DNA of 64,000 bases, taken from NCBI RefSeq assembly GCF_964275005.1, contig NC_092692.1, forward strand, positions 13,006,764-13,070,763, read 5' to 3'. Below, piece after piece: positions 36,337 to 47,308 of the stretch. The notes beneath the pieces are model-generated. The model was not told the DNA's origin. It saw only the letters and a program-made list of their open reading frames with translations, and made no database searches. The translations under genes were made by a program, and so were the position numbers. The stretch comes from Diadema setosum (lineage: Eukaryota > Echinodermata > Echinoidea > Diadematoida > Diadematidae). How positions within the stretch are numbered: the first letter of the stretch is position 1; each line of letters begins with the position of its first letter.

Positions 36337-37243
36337 CATATATTATATACATATATCTAAGAAGCACCAAATGTGTGAAATTTTAACGTAATACATTGTA
36401 TATACAAACGAGCCTTCATCCCTTGGTGTCGAAAATTTTTTGGCCTTTCCGACAGATGTGAAGTTTTTAAGTTTTATATTCATAAGTACATAGCCATAGG
36501 AGAGTGATGCGATGGGTGGGGTCATTAAAAGTCAACAACGCACACGTACATAATCATCTCGGTTTCTTGATTCATCTTGATTCAAAGCCCAGACGTAATA
36601 ATGATCACCTTATTATTCAGAAGACAGTGAAATTAAAAAAAGAAAAATCTAGTCTGAAAAGCATCTTGTCATTGCAATAAATGGCCCGTATTATCTACGG
36701 GACGACACAAAATTCATCGCATTGCTCCTGACTTAAACTTCACAGCTTTTGCCTTCAAGTACACAATCAAGTTCCTGTTTATTCCTTTATAATAATGCTT
36801 GCCAGTTAAAAGGGCCTCTCTATTTCTGACACTTCATAATTTGCACTGAGTCATAACTATTAATATGTTTTTAGTGTATTGTACCACTGAAAAGTGGCAT
36901 CCAGTACTTTACTAAAATTTTAGAACACTCTTCGTTTACTTTGGGATATTAGTCTACATGTGGTTTGTTGTTGTTGTTGTTATTGTTGCTGTGCCCCAAT
37001 GTCCTGTACGAGAATAAAATGAACCCCGAGGATAAACTAAATTCTAGGCTTGATTCATTGGCACTTTGAATGATTATTTGAGTTACCTTGCCTGTGGACT
37101 TTGCCCCTGAGGGGCAAATTCGGCCCCTCCTCGCCGCTCCTTTTCCTGGAGGAGCCCCCATCGTGCTCCGGTAGGCTCTCTGATGCGCACTTTCCGATGC
37201 CGAGAAGTCTCTCGATGCTGAAACTTATTTTCGACGTCTCCAT
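29507..37243 (-). CDS. uncx: Unc-4/UNCX-family paired-like homeobox transcription factor (three exons)
   Basis: This encodes a nuclear DNA-binding regulator of the family that patterns neurons and mesoderm in other animals. The exons join in matching phases (phase 1, then phase 0) to 365 residues. Residues 8-15 read FSIERLLG, an eh1-type Groucho-binding motif. The homeodomain is residues 87-146, with N7, W11, M30 and A33, which are shared with Unc-4/UNCX and not with Arx, Rx or Otp types. Position 50 is Gln. The homeodomain is interrupted between positions 46 and 47, the usual paired-class intron site. Residues 348-365 ([12 protein letters not shown]...) resemble an OAR domain, which I do not associate with vertebrate UNCX. 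The C-terminal half is Ser/Pro-rich. The start ATG is preceded in frame by TGA 12 nt upstream. Family assignment is strong; orthology to one specific gene is inferred. Confidence 0.88.
30295..30620. mobile_element. 326-bp palindromic MITE in unc-4-like intron 2
   Basis: The ends are inverted copies (GGCCCGAATTCACGAAGGTG and its complement), and the trinucleotide ATA flanks both sides (30292-30294 and 30621-30623), consistent with a 3-bp target duplication. The arms continue inward through CCATGGTTTaaACCATGG words. The core is a chain of about eight short palindromes of the type CATTTCGTnnACGAAATG. Non-coding. It lies about 90 bp from the acceptor of the last exon. Confidence 0.93.
30880..31137. 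repeat. (CTA)n / (CTG)n trinucleotide repeat
   Basis: About 250 bp of ACT/ACC/TCT/GCT triplets within intron 2 of the unc-4-like gene. The long Ser or Tyr frames through it are artefacts. It is followed by (AC)n at 31223-31245. Confidence 0.97.
31500..31720. promoter_or_regulatory. Candidate intronic regulatory block
   Basis: Unique, relatively GC-rich sequence inside intron 2. It holds ATGCAAACC, TCAATCAG and GGCACCATGGCAAC (31620-31633), which resembles an RFX X-box with one good half site. The regulatory role is inferred. Confidence 0.28.
32115..32712. mobile_element. Degenerate TTAA-type MITE, family B
   Basis: The interior and right end (GCTCTTTCTTTTCAGATTAAC followed by ACTGGTCCGGTCCCAACGG) match the right part of 50888-51435 (ACTCGTTCTTTTCAGGTTAA and TCTAGTCTGGAGTTGCCC). 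The shared words TGATGATGTCATCA and AAATTTTGATCA support the same family. Terminal repeats are too decayed to place exactly. It lies in intron 2 of the unc-4-like gene. Confidence 0.6.
33000..33205. promoter_or_regulatory. Candidate homeodomain-motif cluster in intron 2
   Basis: Unique sequence with repeated homeodomain-type words: CGTAATTGATTCGATTG, CAATCAATTACACGAATTATC, CGATTCGATTACGG. This could be an autoregulatory or cross-regulatory module for the host gene. Inference from motif content only. Confidence 0.35.
34137..34537. mobile_element. Foldback element with CCACGAGTCATACAG units, copy 1
   Basis: The left half repeats CCCACGAGTCATACA-type units and GAGCTCGACAT words, and the right half carries their complements (CTCGTGGGCC, GGGCTGTATGACTCGTGAG), so the whole folds back on itself. 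A second copy lies at 55876-56325. Non-coding; located in intron 2 about 150 bp beyond exon 2. Confidence 0.8.
34586..34669. repeat. (GTT)n-(GT)n compound microsatellite next to a splice donor
   Basis: About 50 bp of GTT and about 30 bp of GT. On the transcribed strand this is a CA/CAA repeat that starts roughly 20 nt inside intron 2 of the unc-4-like gene. Confidence 0.95.
34691..34929 (-). CDS. uncx: unc-4-like gene, coding exon 2 (homeodomain 1-46)
   Basis: The acceptor follows a strong pyrimidine tract and reads CGACAAG|AAACT; the donor reads TTCAG|GTGAGC. The exon completes a Glu codon from exon 1 and then encodes 79 residues ending ...LMEARVQ. It holds the arm and helices 1 and 2 of the homeodomain with [17 protein letters not shown], which is diagnostic of Unc-4/UNCX. 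Confidence 0.92.
34979..35012. repeat. Poly-T/poly-G tract upstream of exon 2 acceptor
   Basis: A T run followed by G runs (G10, G4, G5). On the transcribed strand it is C-rich and lies 50-80 nt upstream of the exon 2 acceptor. Confidence 0.85.
36015..36178. repeat. Long hairpin centred on (TA)n
   Basis: Arms of about 60 bp (ACCATATAGAGTATAGAACT... and its complement ending ...ACTCTATATGGT) flank a (TA)n core at 36077-36119. The arms differ at only a few positions. Located in intron 1 of the unc-4-like gene. Confidence 0.93.
36179..36331. repeat. Dispersed-repeat fragment between two (TA)n tracts
   Basis: The sequence contains GACCGGTAACTCGGTCGAAAGCTCGG, quoted here in part as GGTAACTCGGTCGAAAGCTC, a small stem-loop word of a type often seen at ends of dispersed repeats next to microsatellites, then (TA)n at 36292-36331. 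The family could not be named. Confidence 0.45.
37087..37243 (-). CDS. uncx: unc-4-like gene, coding exon 1
   Basis: Encodes residues 1-52 plus the first base of codon 53. It begins [15 protein letters not shown] and ends with the donor CAAG|GTAACT. The eh1-type motif lies near the N-terminus, as in UNCX proteins. Confidence 0.82.
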
Positions 37244-37600
37244 CCTCAGCTTCGATCACGACTTGGCGACGAAAAACAAAAATTAGCTTTTGTTACCTGA
37301 AAATGATGTAAAATGCTCTAAAGACGACGTCAGAGGAGAGGAAATATTGTTTCTTTATGATTCGTTTTCCATGCAGAGGATGATATCTTCGCGGTCAAAC
37401 GTCCTCAAATGACAAAAATACAAAAGTAATTAAAAAATGTCAACTTCCTCTTAAAAAAGAAGAGGACGAATACGAAATATATAACTTAGTAGAGTGGAAT
37501 AAGTGCTGTAGCTGAAAAAGGAGACAGCAAAGAATCGCTTTATCTTTGACCTCCATCCGTTTGTATGCGAGGAGAAAGCTTGGTGGTTCTACTGGCCTGT

Positions 37601-37607
37601 CTTTATA
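37601..37607 (-). promoter_or_regulatory. TATA-box candidate for the unc-4-like gene
   Basis: Minus-strand CCTATAAAGACAGG lies about 360 bp upstream of the start codon and would place transcription initiation near 37575. Not proven. Confidence 0.35.
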
Positions 37608-37610
37608 GGC

Positions 37611-37879
37611 GTGCAAGGCGAATGATGATCACAAGTTTTGTTGCCTGGAGAAACAGGAATGTAGGCTGGCCTCGCTATGCTGAGACGATGGGTAAGGAGT
37701 AAGGATGGGGGGGGGGGGGGGAGGTAGGATGATGGCGGTATCATCAACTGGTGCATCTGACCGTGAGTTAAGAGAACTGATAGAAAAATTAGTCATCACT
37801 TGGACATTTATTTCTTTATTTAATCAGTTCAGAAAAGGACCGTTATCAAAACCTTCAATAAACATTAACTATAGCAAAA

Positions 37880-37947
<68 letters not shown>

Positions 37948-39096
37948 CAAGGTAAAAAAAAAATGAATGGGTTAAATGTAAAATTTTTCATGTGCATGCT
38001 TTACAACACTATACTCAATCTGACGTACAGACTGATACATCGTACACTTGCTTTTTTTGGAGTGGGAAATCAGTTTCTTCAAGATCTATTTCTGATAAAC
38101 GAAAAAAAAAAAGAAAACCTTGCAGAAACAAATGAAGAGTGACACTTCATATCTATATTTTTCCTCTTTTTTTGGTCATAATTGTTGGACCACTTTAGCA
38201 CACGTCAATGACACTTACTGTGTGCCCCCATTTTATTTTCTTCTCCTTTTTTTCGCAATTTACTCGCCATTAAACTGTAATGCTTTCATGTCTTTTTTCA
38301 GCTCTTTTTTTTATCATTGCCTCCTCTCCTTTCAGCAAATCATTGCTTTTGTTTCTCTTCTTGTCCAGCTCCTGATCCCAACCACTCAAACTGAAATGCT
38401 AACTGCATATGTCATTTCCTGACAAAATATCTCCGGGTATAGTTTTGTGGTTGCGCCTTTCGACTAGCTCCTTATCCCAAGTAGAAGCGTTACGGTGATT
38501 TCATCTTGGAGGAATTTTCGCCAAAAACCAATCAAAACAAATATGACTGTATAGTTTTGAAAGCAAAAATCATATTTTTTATGCTCTATCATTCCCTATC
38601 TCTCTTTGTTTGTCTGTATGTCTGTCTGTCTGTCTATCTGTCCTTCTCTCTCGTATGGAATTTCTTTCCCACGGCTAATGTCGCTAATGACGTTGCAACG
38701 TTTACCTCGCCTACTGTGTGTGGTCACACGTAATCCTTTAAGTGTCATAATTTGATCTGGATAGTTGCGCTAATTGTCCATGTTCTCCCGGCAATTATTC
38801 TTCGCACGGCAGGTGGTGAAACCCGTCACTATCTGTTATATGGCATCCGATCAGTGATGGGTGGAGCCAAAACAGACATGGGGACCGGGGCGCCATATTA
38901 GATTTTCCTTGTTCGATAGAAGCTTGTCAAGAATAGGATAAGTATGATTTGACGTCCTATACAAATGGCTCATGAGAAGGTATTCTTCTCACGAATTAAT
39001 TTGGGCCAATCTTTGACGGGACATTCCAAACGGGCAATTACCTGATATCAAAATGATATCATGTGCATACATTGCTCAGAACGCATTTTCGTTTTC

Positions 39097-39130
<34 letters not shown>

Positions 39131-40205
39131 TTGGTGATATTGGGGGGGGGGGGGTCTCAATCAAATACGAAACTATACCGTTTAAATGCAAAAGTAAGAG
39201 CCATTTCATGAGAAGTATCTGCATTGCCAGCAATATGATAATATGATATTTCATCCTTTTCTTGTTGTATAAGAAGATTGGTTTATATGCAAAATAATGC
39301 AGGATATAGCATTATACTCTGAAAATAAATGAAACGCTGGGAAACAGTGTGCGAGCGTAAAGCTAAGGGGAAGCTTTTTGTTTTGTAGTGTTCTACTATA
39401 GTAGGCTCCTAAGTTGGTAGCTTGTTTTATTTCTAGGAAATGTGTGTTTGTATGTGTGTTTGTATGTGTGTGTGTGTGTGTGCGTGTATGATGTGTATGC
39501 GGATGTGTGGGGCGCACGTGCGTACATGCGTGGAAAAAAAAAACCATCTTAATTTTATTCCAAAGTTTGTTTGTTTGGTTGTTTTTTTTTTTTTTTTTTT
39601 AGTTTAGTTATAGTTTAGACTTCTTTATGGAGAAAAGAATGTGGCATGGAGAAGTATGCTAAATACATTTTCAGGTTAGTAAGAGGTAGTTTCATACTTC
39701 AGAGCAATAATGATATAGCAACATTATCTGTAAAGGTGCCTGTTTTCTATCGTAGTGATGTTACAGGCTCTGCAAGATTTCGAAGATTCGCAAAGAGTTG
39801 AGGCTAACATGAACCAAATAATTTCTAAAAACATATGTTTAATCAAAGGGAAGATGATATATGTTGAAAATTATTAACTTTATACAGGGAGATATTTATA
39901 GATTATACCACTGCTTTGATTAAGAAGGTATTAGACCTATTGCTTCCTTTCAGGGGTTGGTTTGAATAGCAGGGATATTGCCGATGTGTAGCGCATCAGT
40001 GGGTAGTTTTGAAAAGTATTGATGATTGATTGATTGATGATCAGGTCCGAACCATTCGGAAAAGTTCTTATGTTTAGTCAATGGTTTGAGAAATTGAGAA
40101 ATATTTATGAACATTTCGTGACAGGTTTACAGAAATCGTACACTTTGCAAGTACAAGATAAGATGGTCACTATAATTTCAATTTGATAGAAAAGTGTTCA
40201 AAGAA

Positions 40206-40236
<31 letters not shown>

Positions 40237-41650
40237 AGAACAAGAAGTAATTATTAGGAATTTAATTGTCGAAAATGAAAACTGTTACAATTTCATATAA
40301 ATTGGTTCTTGCATATACTTTTACTTTGACAAGATAAAGCTTGTAAAAACAGGAACGTTCGATGATGTGTGTGTGTATTTATGTATGTGTGGGGGTTGTA
40401 TGTGGCACCAGGGGTGGGTAGGTTAGTTTGTATCATAATCATAAGTGAATACGGTGGGGTGTATATATGGTGGAAGGAATCTGACTTGGTAAGACTTCAA
40501 TTCAATTCATTTGGTTAATTCGTTATAGCTTTTGCGGGGTTTTTTTATCATCACTTTTGTTTGTTATCTAGAATATTGTCTGTTGCCTAATGGAAGATAC
40601 ATTGCTTTCATTGAAAAACAGCTACTTTCGAGGCAATCAAGTCCTCGTTTTTTTAAACCCCCCCCCCAAAAAAAAAACAACAAACAAACAAACATAATAA
40701 ATACCATACCATGTCAACAGCACAAGGCAATAAAGTGAAGCAAGGTACAATACAATACAAACCAGTGCAGTGCTTCGTGTGTCATCCAGCGACGAAATGG
40801 TCTCAGAACGTCGAGGGCCTGCATCCATCGTGCCTATCTGATACCAAAGAAAAAAAAAATATATCGCAGGTGTGTCGCGAAACCGCCGCCAGGCCGCTGC
40901 ACTCTCTCCAGCGGGTAATTTGTCTTGGCTGAAGGGTGTTGACGGTCCCAGGGGGGAACCACGGGTTCACGGTCTCTCGTTGCAGTGACGGCGATTCTTC
41001 AGAATAATCCGATAGTTTGTCTTTATATGACAGTTTTGGTTCTCATTTCATCCGTAAGAGATGGCTGTTTCTCATCATTTTGTCGAATGGTTTGTTTACT
41101 CTTATTCTTTTATACTTATTTTTAATTTTTTTTTCGTTGCATATACCAGTATATACGTGACGCAATATTAAAGCAAAGTGGTGTTAATATTTGCGATTTA
41201 GTTTATGAGTTGATGTGATGAGTACATAGGACCTATATTCACATACCAATAATGTAAACCTGCCTGTTACACTACACTATGATTAAATGTCTTTGATTAA
41301 TTCAGGACGTAATGATTGTACAATTTGATGTCATTGAATAAATCACACGAAAGAGGGCAATGAATACAGTATAAAAGTTCTTGAGATGCTATTATAATGA
41401 AATACAACACCTTATACACCACAAGAATTATATCAAGTGAAATGATACGCTATCATTTCGTTGGATGTAGACTGAACAAGGAAGCAAATTACAAGAACAT
41501 ACCGTCTTTAAGCACAAATAGATAACGTGCCCACCTCTTTACGTGTATGTCTGTTAGTGTCTGTCTGTTGTTTCTGTCTGTGAATAAACAACTGTTTGTG
41601 TTCTGTCCAACAATGTGTGGGAGTGGCAGTCGACGCGTTACTGACGGAAT
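37611..41650. other. Intergenic, simple repeats only
   Basis: No exon supported. It includes a G run (37709-37722), (TA)n followed by (GA)n at 37888-37947, (CT)n at 39100-39131, (GT)n near 39467-39484 and (TA)n at 40208-40236. Confidence 0.55.
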
Positions 41651-41659
41651 TTTCGTACA

Positions 41660-41742
41660 TGACGTCATACAGCCGTAACGAAGCGATGTCCTCCTATTTC
41701 TTTCCTTATCTGTCAGAGATAACATGACGTCACCTGACGTCA
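41660..41742. promoter_or_regulatory. Cluster of three palindromic CRE sites
   Basis: TGACGTCA occurs exactly at 41660-41667, 41725-41732 and 41735-41742, the last two being two bases apart. This octamer is the full cAMP-response element bound by CREB/ATF factors. No coding exon starting nearby could be confirmed, so the target is unknown. Confidence 0.5.
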
Positions 41743-42018
41743 TGCCTGGGCTATATTTGCACGGAGTTTACACGATACATGACAAAGGGACGCAAAAGAA
41801 TACTACAGAATAAATTAGTATACGCTTATCGCCAAAATGTCGTCCAGAGATTATTTTCTTCAAGTTTCTGTACACGCCCCTCTCGTAAAATTTAGAGTGT
41901 ATTATCTGAGGAAGGAAAACAACCACACTCATACTGTGCACTTACTTTTACGACGTCAACAGCTGAACAGGGTTACAATATCAAAGAATACCCTAGCCCA
42001 AATACAAATGTGGATTGA

Positions 42019-42503
42019 GTGAAAGCAGCAATATTAGTAGAACACATCAGTGAATATTTGAGGAAAATAGGAAAATCGATTTAAAAGTTATGAATTTTTA
42101 AAGTTTCGATGCCATCATCGCTGGAAAAGGAGACTATCACACTTCATGACGTCATTTTGGGCAATAATATAATGAAAATATGAAGAAAATTCCCTTAAAA
42201 TGTAATTTTTCATGAAAAGTACAAATTTCATTGACATGTTACTGACATCATATATGTTAAGGGTAAGGTTATTCCCCTGCGTTATGAAAGGAGTAAGTCA
42301 AGTATCTTATTATTCTAGAAAAGTGAAAATATGCTTTTTTTTTATTTCCATTATATTGTTGTCCATGACGTCATGAATTGTTGTATAGTCTCCTTGTCCA
42401 ACGATGACGGTACCGAAACTTCCAAAATGCATAACTTTTGAATCGATTGTCCGATTTCCCTCAAACTTCCACTAATGTTTTCTACAAACACTGCTGCTTT
42501 CAC
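42019..42503. mobile_element. Foldback / MITE-like long inverted repeat with CRE sites
   Basis: The left arm starts GTGAAAGCAGCA and the right end is its complement. The arms align over about 150 bp or more (AAATCGATTTAAAAGTTATG against ACAATCGATTCAAAAGTTAT), and weaker similarity continues outward to roughly 41980 and 42540. Each arm contains one perfect TGACGTCA (42147-42154 and 42366-42373). Non-coding. Confidence 0.85.
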
Positions 42504-45500
42504 TAAATCCACATTTATGCTGTCTGGGTTTCGGTTTCCTCAAATGTTTGCGCATCTATTCACACGTCAGCCAGACACAATGAAAGCAAAACTTTCCCAC
42601 TTGCTCATACCTACCACAGACAAATCAAAGGCACACATACGTCTCAAACATCCAAACGTAGCTAATTTGTGTATTCTCACAGTTAAAACTTGCTGGTAAA
42701 AATGCAGATCAGAGAGATCCGAGATCTGACACGGTGAGTACGGTCTTGATCCAGATTACGGAACAGCTTTATTTGCAATATCTATGGCTATTTCAAGTTG
42801 CTCCCACGCTTTACTTTACATGTTATGCTTCCTTAAAACATCGTCTGCACCTGTATAGTCTAGGTTCAAGGCATTGTCATTATCTACATTTTGCAGTGAA
42901 TTGGCATGGATGAAAGGAAAGGAAGAAAGAAGCACGTCCCAAACAGCTGACAGTTGTGAATATTCATGAGACAGAAGGGAATTTGAAGACTTACGTTCGC
43001 TTTGCAGTAAAGTTTCACGACAAATAGAATATTAGGCAAGGAAAAAACACATACTCCAAGAGGCATTCTGGAAATCTTGGCGAAGCATAATTTCCCTTTC
43101 CCTCTTTGCCTGGGAAATGTTTACTAGATAGTCACAAAATGCTAATATCACATTTTGCTTTATTCTTATCTCATTATTCAGCGTTCAAACATCTTGAAGC
43201 TGTGGAACAATCATTCAACGATCTCCAATGACGATGGGAAATACTAGTATTGGAACGACAAAAATTTTAACAGACTTTTATTACAGCAATGAGGTACGTA
43301 AATGATAATGTTGTTCTACTGAAAAACAAAACTACACAGAAATGTATATGTCATTCTCTAACTATTGTTGCTCTCTACATCATGTTCACATGCTCTTCTT
43401 CAAGTAATATTAATCTATTTGACAAACAAACGAACAAAAAAGCGGAATAAAGTAAATGAGGACGGTCACAAATAAAGACTTTTTACAAAAATAATATGAT
43501 ATTCGAGTCACTATGGTAGATAATTCCCTGTGCTGCTTTCCATAAAACAAACTCACCACAACACTGTTCAATTCAGTTGACATTCCTTTGTACATTATTT
43601 TCACTAGATCAACACATGGCTACGCTAAAGCAATAAGCTTTGCAAATATGATAAAATAAAAACCTCATGCACTACAGAGGCAAGTAAAGTTTTCACATTC
43701 ATTATGTAAATAAATGATGCAATAATACACTCAAAGGAAAATATTATGAATACACAGTTTGAAGGCTAGAGCAAAGGAGTAATTTACACCTCTAAGATAT
43801 CATTAACTTTCATCATTACTGAATACTCCAACCAACGATGTATCTAGCGATATACTGCGGCTTCCATTACACTGTATTGCTATAATCATATCCATTAACC
43901 TACAAGAGAGCCATAAACTCCTGATATTGTGTTTACTGTTAAAATTCAGTGAACATCGTAACGATGGCTTCAAAGACAAAGGCATTCATCACGAAAAAAA
44001 AAACACTTCAAATGAATTATGACCATCATTAAAACTGCGCGTATGCTATTTTTTTTCACTTTTCTCTTTTTGTACAGACAAGAACGGTGCATGCATATTC
44101 ACACGGATTACAGAACGTGTTGAAACGAGACAGCTGACTAACGATCAATTATCAACTATTTTTGCCTACTTTCGTTCCAAGACAATTATAATTCATTTAC
44201 CAAAGAGATATACAGGTATATTCTATTTTGTTTAATCAAAGAATAAAAGATTATTCTTCAAGTATATGAACATAGAAACCAGAGGAAAGATGCGAAATGC
44301 GATACCCAAAACATATCCCAGGAAGATCAAACTAGATAGTGTGGAAATCGAACCATTTTTATGAAATTGTCCAGAAAAATATCAGCCCCTGAATAAAGAG
44401 TTACCAGGAGCACATAAATTAAGAGGGAAGTATAGAATCGCAAAAGATCATATTCAATCCTGTCCTAAAATAGTCCTTCGTATTTGCAGATAGAGGAATA
44501 GAGATATATATATAACATTAGAACATGTTAGAGATTGATGTAGGGGCACTCTTCAGAGAGTGATTACCATACATTATTGATAATTGATTGGTTGTCTCAG
44601 TTTTGCTCCACTCTTTCCGTTGGCTGTTTTTTTTTTTCTTACTTCACTTTCTTTTTCTCTCCGTGTTACCATGTAATAATCTTTATTTTCAATTTCAAGT
44701 GTGTCATGTTGTCTATTTTATGTTATTATCAGGCTTTCCATCATGTAAGCGCCTACATCTGTGTGTGTGTGTGTGTTTTACTCCCAAACTCTTTCATTCT
44801 TTCTCTATCTTTATCCTGTTCTTTGATTCTCTCATAATCTATTTTGATGCCAATGTCATGATACAAACCCCGCTACCCTATAACTGGAGAACAAACCGGA
44901 TATTACACGTTACTTTTTGTTAACTTTGTATCACGTACTGTTGTCTAATGAGGAGAAATTTTCTCTTGCGAGGCATGAATGTTTTTTCCCCCTTTTCTAA
45001 AATCGGTCTGTGAATTCACTAGATTTTAAACATGGCTGAACAACCGCTTGGACACTGTAAGGACATGAGTGAAAAGATATAAGTGCAAGGTGCATTTTAG
45101 AGGATGGATGAAATGGAAAATGAGACAGGTCGAAGTAGTGGCAAGCATTTAGTGAGAAATCGTTAACGTAACTTAGCCAAGTACATGTATCCCCCAAATC
45201 AAATGTGATTTTTTTTTTGGAACAAAATCTAGTTGACATTATTTTGACGATATGAGTGCCATTAAGTCTTGCGTTGCTTTTAAACTGTCTAATTTGCTTA
45301 ATCTTGGCCTATTACACCCGACATATTTCGTTTCAAATATCACAGATACTTAAAGTTAACCTTTAAGGGAAGTCTGATTTATGTTAGCCATAGATATTTC
45401 GTGGAATGTAACAAACGGTACAGAATTAATGTATTATTCCATTGTTATGCTGCAAAACAAAACACCTGAAATGAGATGAAAGCTTATTCTTAGAAAAGCT

Positions 45501-45980
45501 ACGATGATCTATTCAGTTTCTCCCTTGCGAAACCATCGTAGTCAGTGTGACGTGACACTTTTCTTTTGTGGTTGACAAGCGCCATCTGTTGTCCGTTTTG
45601 TGTGTATGTGTGTGTGGAACCTTGTGGTGTGGCACTGGACCCTAAAAACAAAAACAGGAATATATAGATAAGTATAGATCGAAAGATATATCATGAATAG
45701 ATAATATGAATAAAAACTATATATTATGAATAAATGATTGACAAATATGAATTCGTGCAGAAATATAAATAGATTAAGAAAATTCAATATAACAACTTCA
45801 TGATCAATGATAAGCAACGATAACAAAAACACACAATTTGATAATCATTATTCACCTCATTTCAACCACTGGTATTATGTATACATACAGCCGAAAAATC
45901 ATGGATAATGGTTTGTTTGCATGTTTATGGCAGAAAAAAGGAGGTTTCGTCTGTTTTTGTACACCCTAAATAAAAGATTT
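42504..45980. other. Intergenic, nothing recognised
   Basis: AT-rich sequence without supported exons or complete repeats. Only short simple repeats occur, such as (GT)n at 44761-44775. Confidence 0.5.
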
Positions 45981-46136
45981 ATTGTGAAATATTTGTTTGA
46001 ACTGTTTGGCAAAAAATTTCACAAATTCATAACGTACCCTATTTTTATCTGATCTTGATTAAATTTTCACTGTTGTGCCTATAAAATGTTTTTCTTTCCG
46101 TACGGTCTATCCTCAACTGGTCTGGAATTTCCCTTT
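45981..46136. mobile_element. 3'-end fragment of a family B MITE
   Basis: The stretch ending TCAACTGGTCTGGAATTTCCC next to TTAA resembles the right end of 50888-51435 (AACTCTAGTCTGGAGTTGCCC). It abuts the family A copy that follows, sharing the TTAA at 46137-46140, so one element probably inserted at the edge of another. Confidence 0.55.
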
Positions 46137-46672
46137 TTAATATAAGGAAAGTCCAGGTGATTTTCATAATTTTTCATCACGCAGTACATAAATCGACAGC
46201 TCCATGAATAGATTTGTAGAATTTATTGTGGTCCTTGAGCAGAAAAAACAAATACTCTGAAAAGCCCCACACAAATTACACTGAACAAGAATGATAACAT
46301 AACAGCTTTTACATAAGAATACATGACTGGGAGCTCACCATAAGAATGCATATAGAAGGCTCACATATTTCAGAAATGTAGCAGTGTAATTTCCATTACA
46401 ATATGTACAGCTTGCTTTAATAACAAGATCACCTGTATAGAATTTATGCATGCTTTCTTATTTTGTTCTACTACTTAAGCACCCAATCATGCATTCTTGT
46501 GGTGAGGCTGCTATGTCATCATCCTTGTTCATTGCGATTTTGTTTTAGATTTTGAAGTCATTTTCATTCCTTATCCAAATTATTATAAATTCTGAAACTC
46601 TGTACCCAGTATAACCAATTTCTAGTTGTTCAGATGTAAACGTCTGAAAATCATCCGGAGTTCTCCTTTTAA
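46137..46672. mobile_element. TTAA-flanked MITE, family A, copy 2
   Basis: Bounded by TTAA, with ends AAGTCCAGGTGATTTTCA and TGAAAATCATCCGGAGTTCTCC. It is in opposite orientation to the copy at 873-1340, with shared interior words (CACTGAACAAGAATGA, ATTTCAGAAATG, TTGGTTATACT in complement). Non-coding. Confidence 0.75.
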
Positions 46673-46690
46673 GTGGCCTGGCATTGCCCA

Positions 46691-47078
46691 TTAAAGGGAT
46701 GATACAGTATTGGTGGAGATGAGAATTGGGCTTTTAACTTTTTGCGATACCAAGAAAACACTTATGAAATAGTACAGAGCATACCATTTTAAGAGGAATT
46801 CAAAGTTTATCAGATGAAAATCGGGTTTGGAATGACTGAAACATCCAAAAACAAAGTTAAAAAAAATCGATGGTAATAAAATTTAGGTCCCACACTTTGA
46901 CAGAATCGCTGTGTTTTTGATATCTCAGCCATTTCAAAACCAATTTTCATCAAATTAACATTGAATTCCTCATGGAATTACATGCTCTTTTATATCTCAT
47001 AAGAGGTTTCTCATTATCTCACCAAATTTGTTAGAAACCTGAAATTTGGTCTCAACTAAAATTATACGATCTCTTTAA
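46691..47078. mobile_element. TTAA-flanked MITE, family C
   Basis: Starts TTAAAGGGATGATACAGTAT and its reverse complement starts TTAAAGAGATCGTATAATTT, giving imperfect inverted ends with TTAA at both. It ends about 80 bp beyond the stop of the peptide gene, so it may form part of that gene's 3' UTR. Confidence 0.7.
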
Positions 47079-47158
47079 CAGTAGTCATGAGTAGCACAAT
47101 GTCCCATCAATGTTATACCTTGATGCGTTCTGGACGCTCGTTGTTGCTTAGCGCCATC

Positions 47159-47308
47159 TTATGGTTGGTAGAAGACATGTCCCACGGCGCTGTACCTGCA
47201 GCGAGCTTGGTACTTCCTTCCTGGGCCCACGCAGTATGTGTGTCGGTTGCACTTGCAGCGGAATGTCTGCTTGAACTTCAGCTTGCACACGCCCTCAACC
47301 TTACATGG
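47159..47308 (-). CDS. Peptide precursor terminal exon (six-cysteine domain)
   Basis: A pyrimidine tract (CTCTTTTTACTTCTG) and acceptor CTACAG precede CCATGTAAG. The exon encodes 49 residues starting PCKVEGVCKLKFKQTFRCKC and ending GHVFYQP before TAA at 47161-47159. The dense, regular cysteines and lysine/arginine content look like a secreted peptide core, and the phase matches exon 1. Confidence 0.65.
   Translation of the reverse strand, partial: PCKVEGVCKLKFKQTFRCKCNRHTYCVGPGRKYQARCRYSAVGHVFYQP

Noticed and set aside
41837-42022. Open frame starting just downstream of the CRE cluster
   Set aside because: Tempting because of position, but the 61 codons show no family features and run into the foldback element at 42019.
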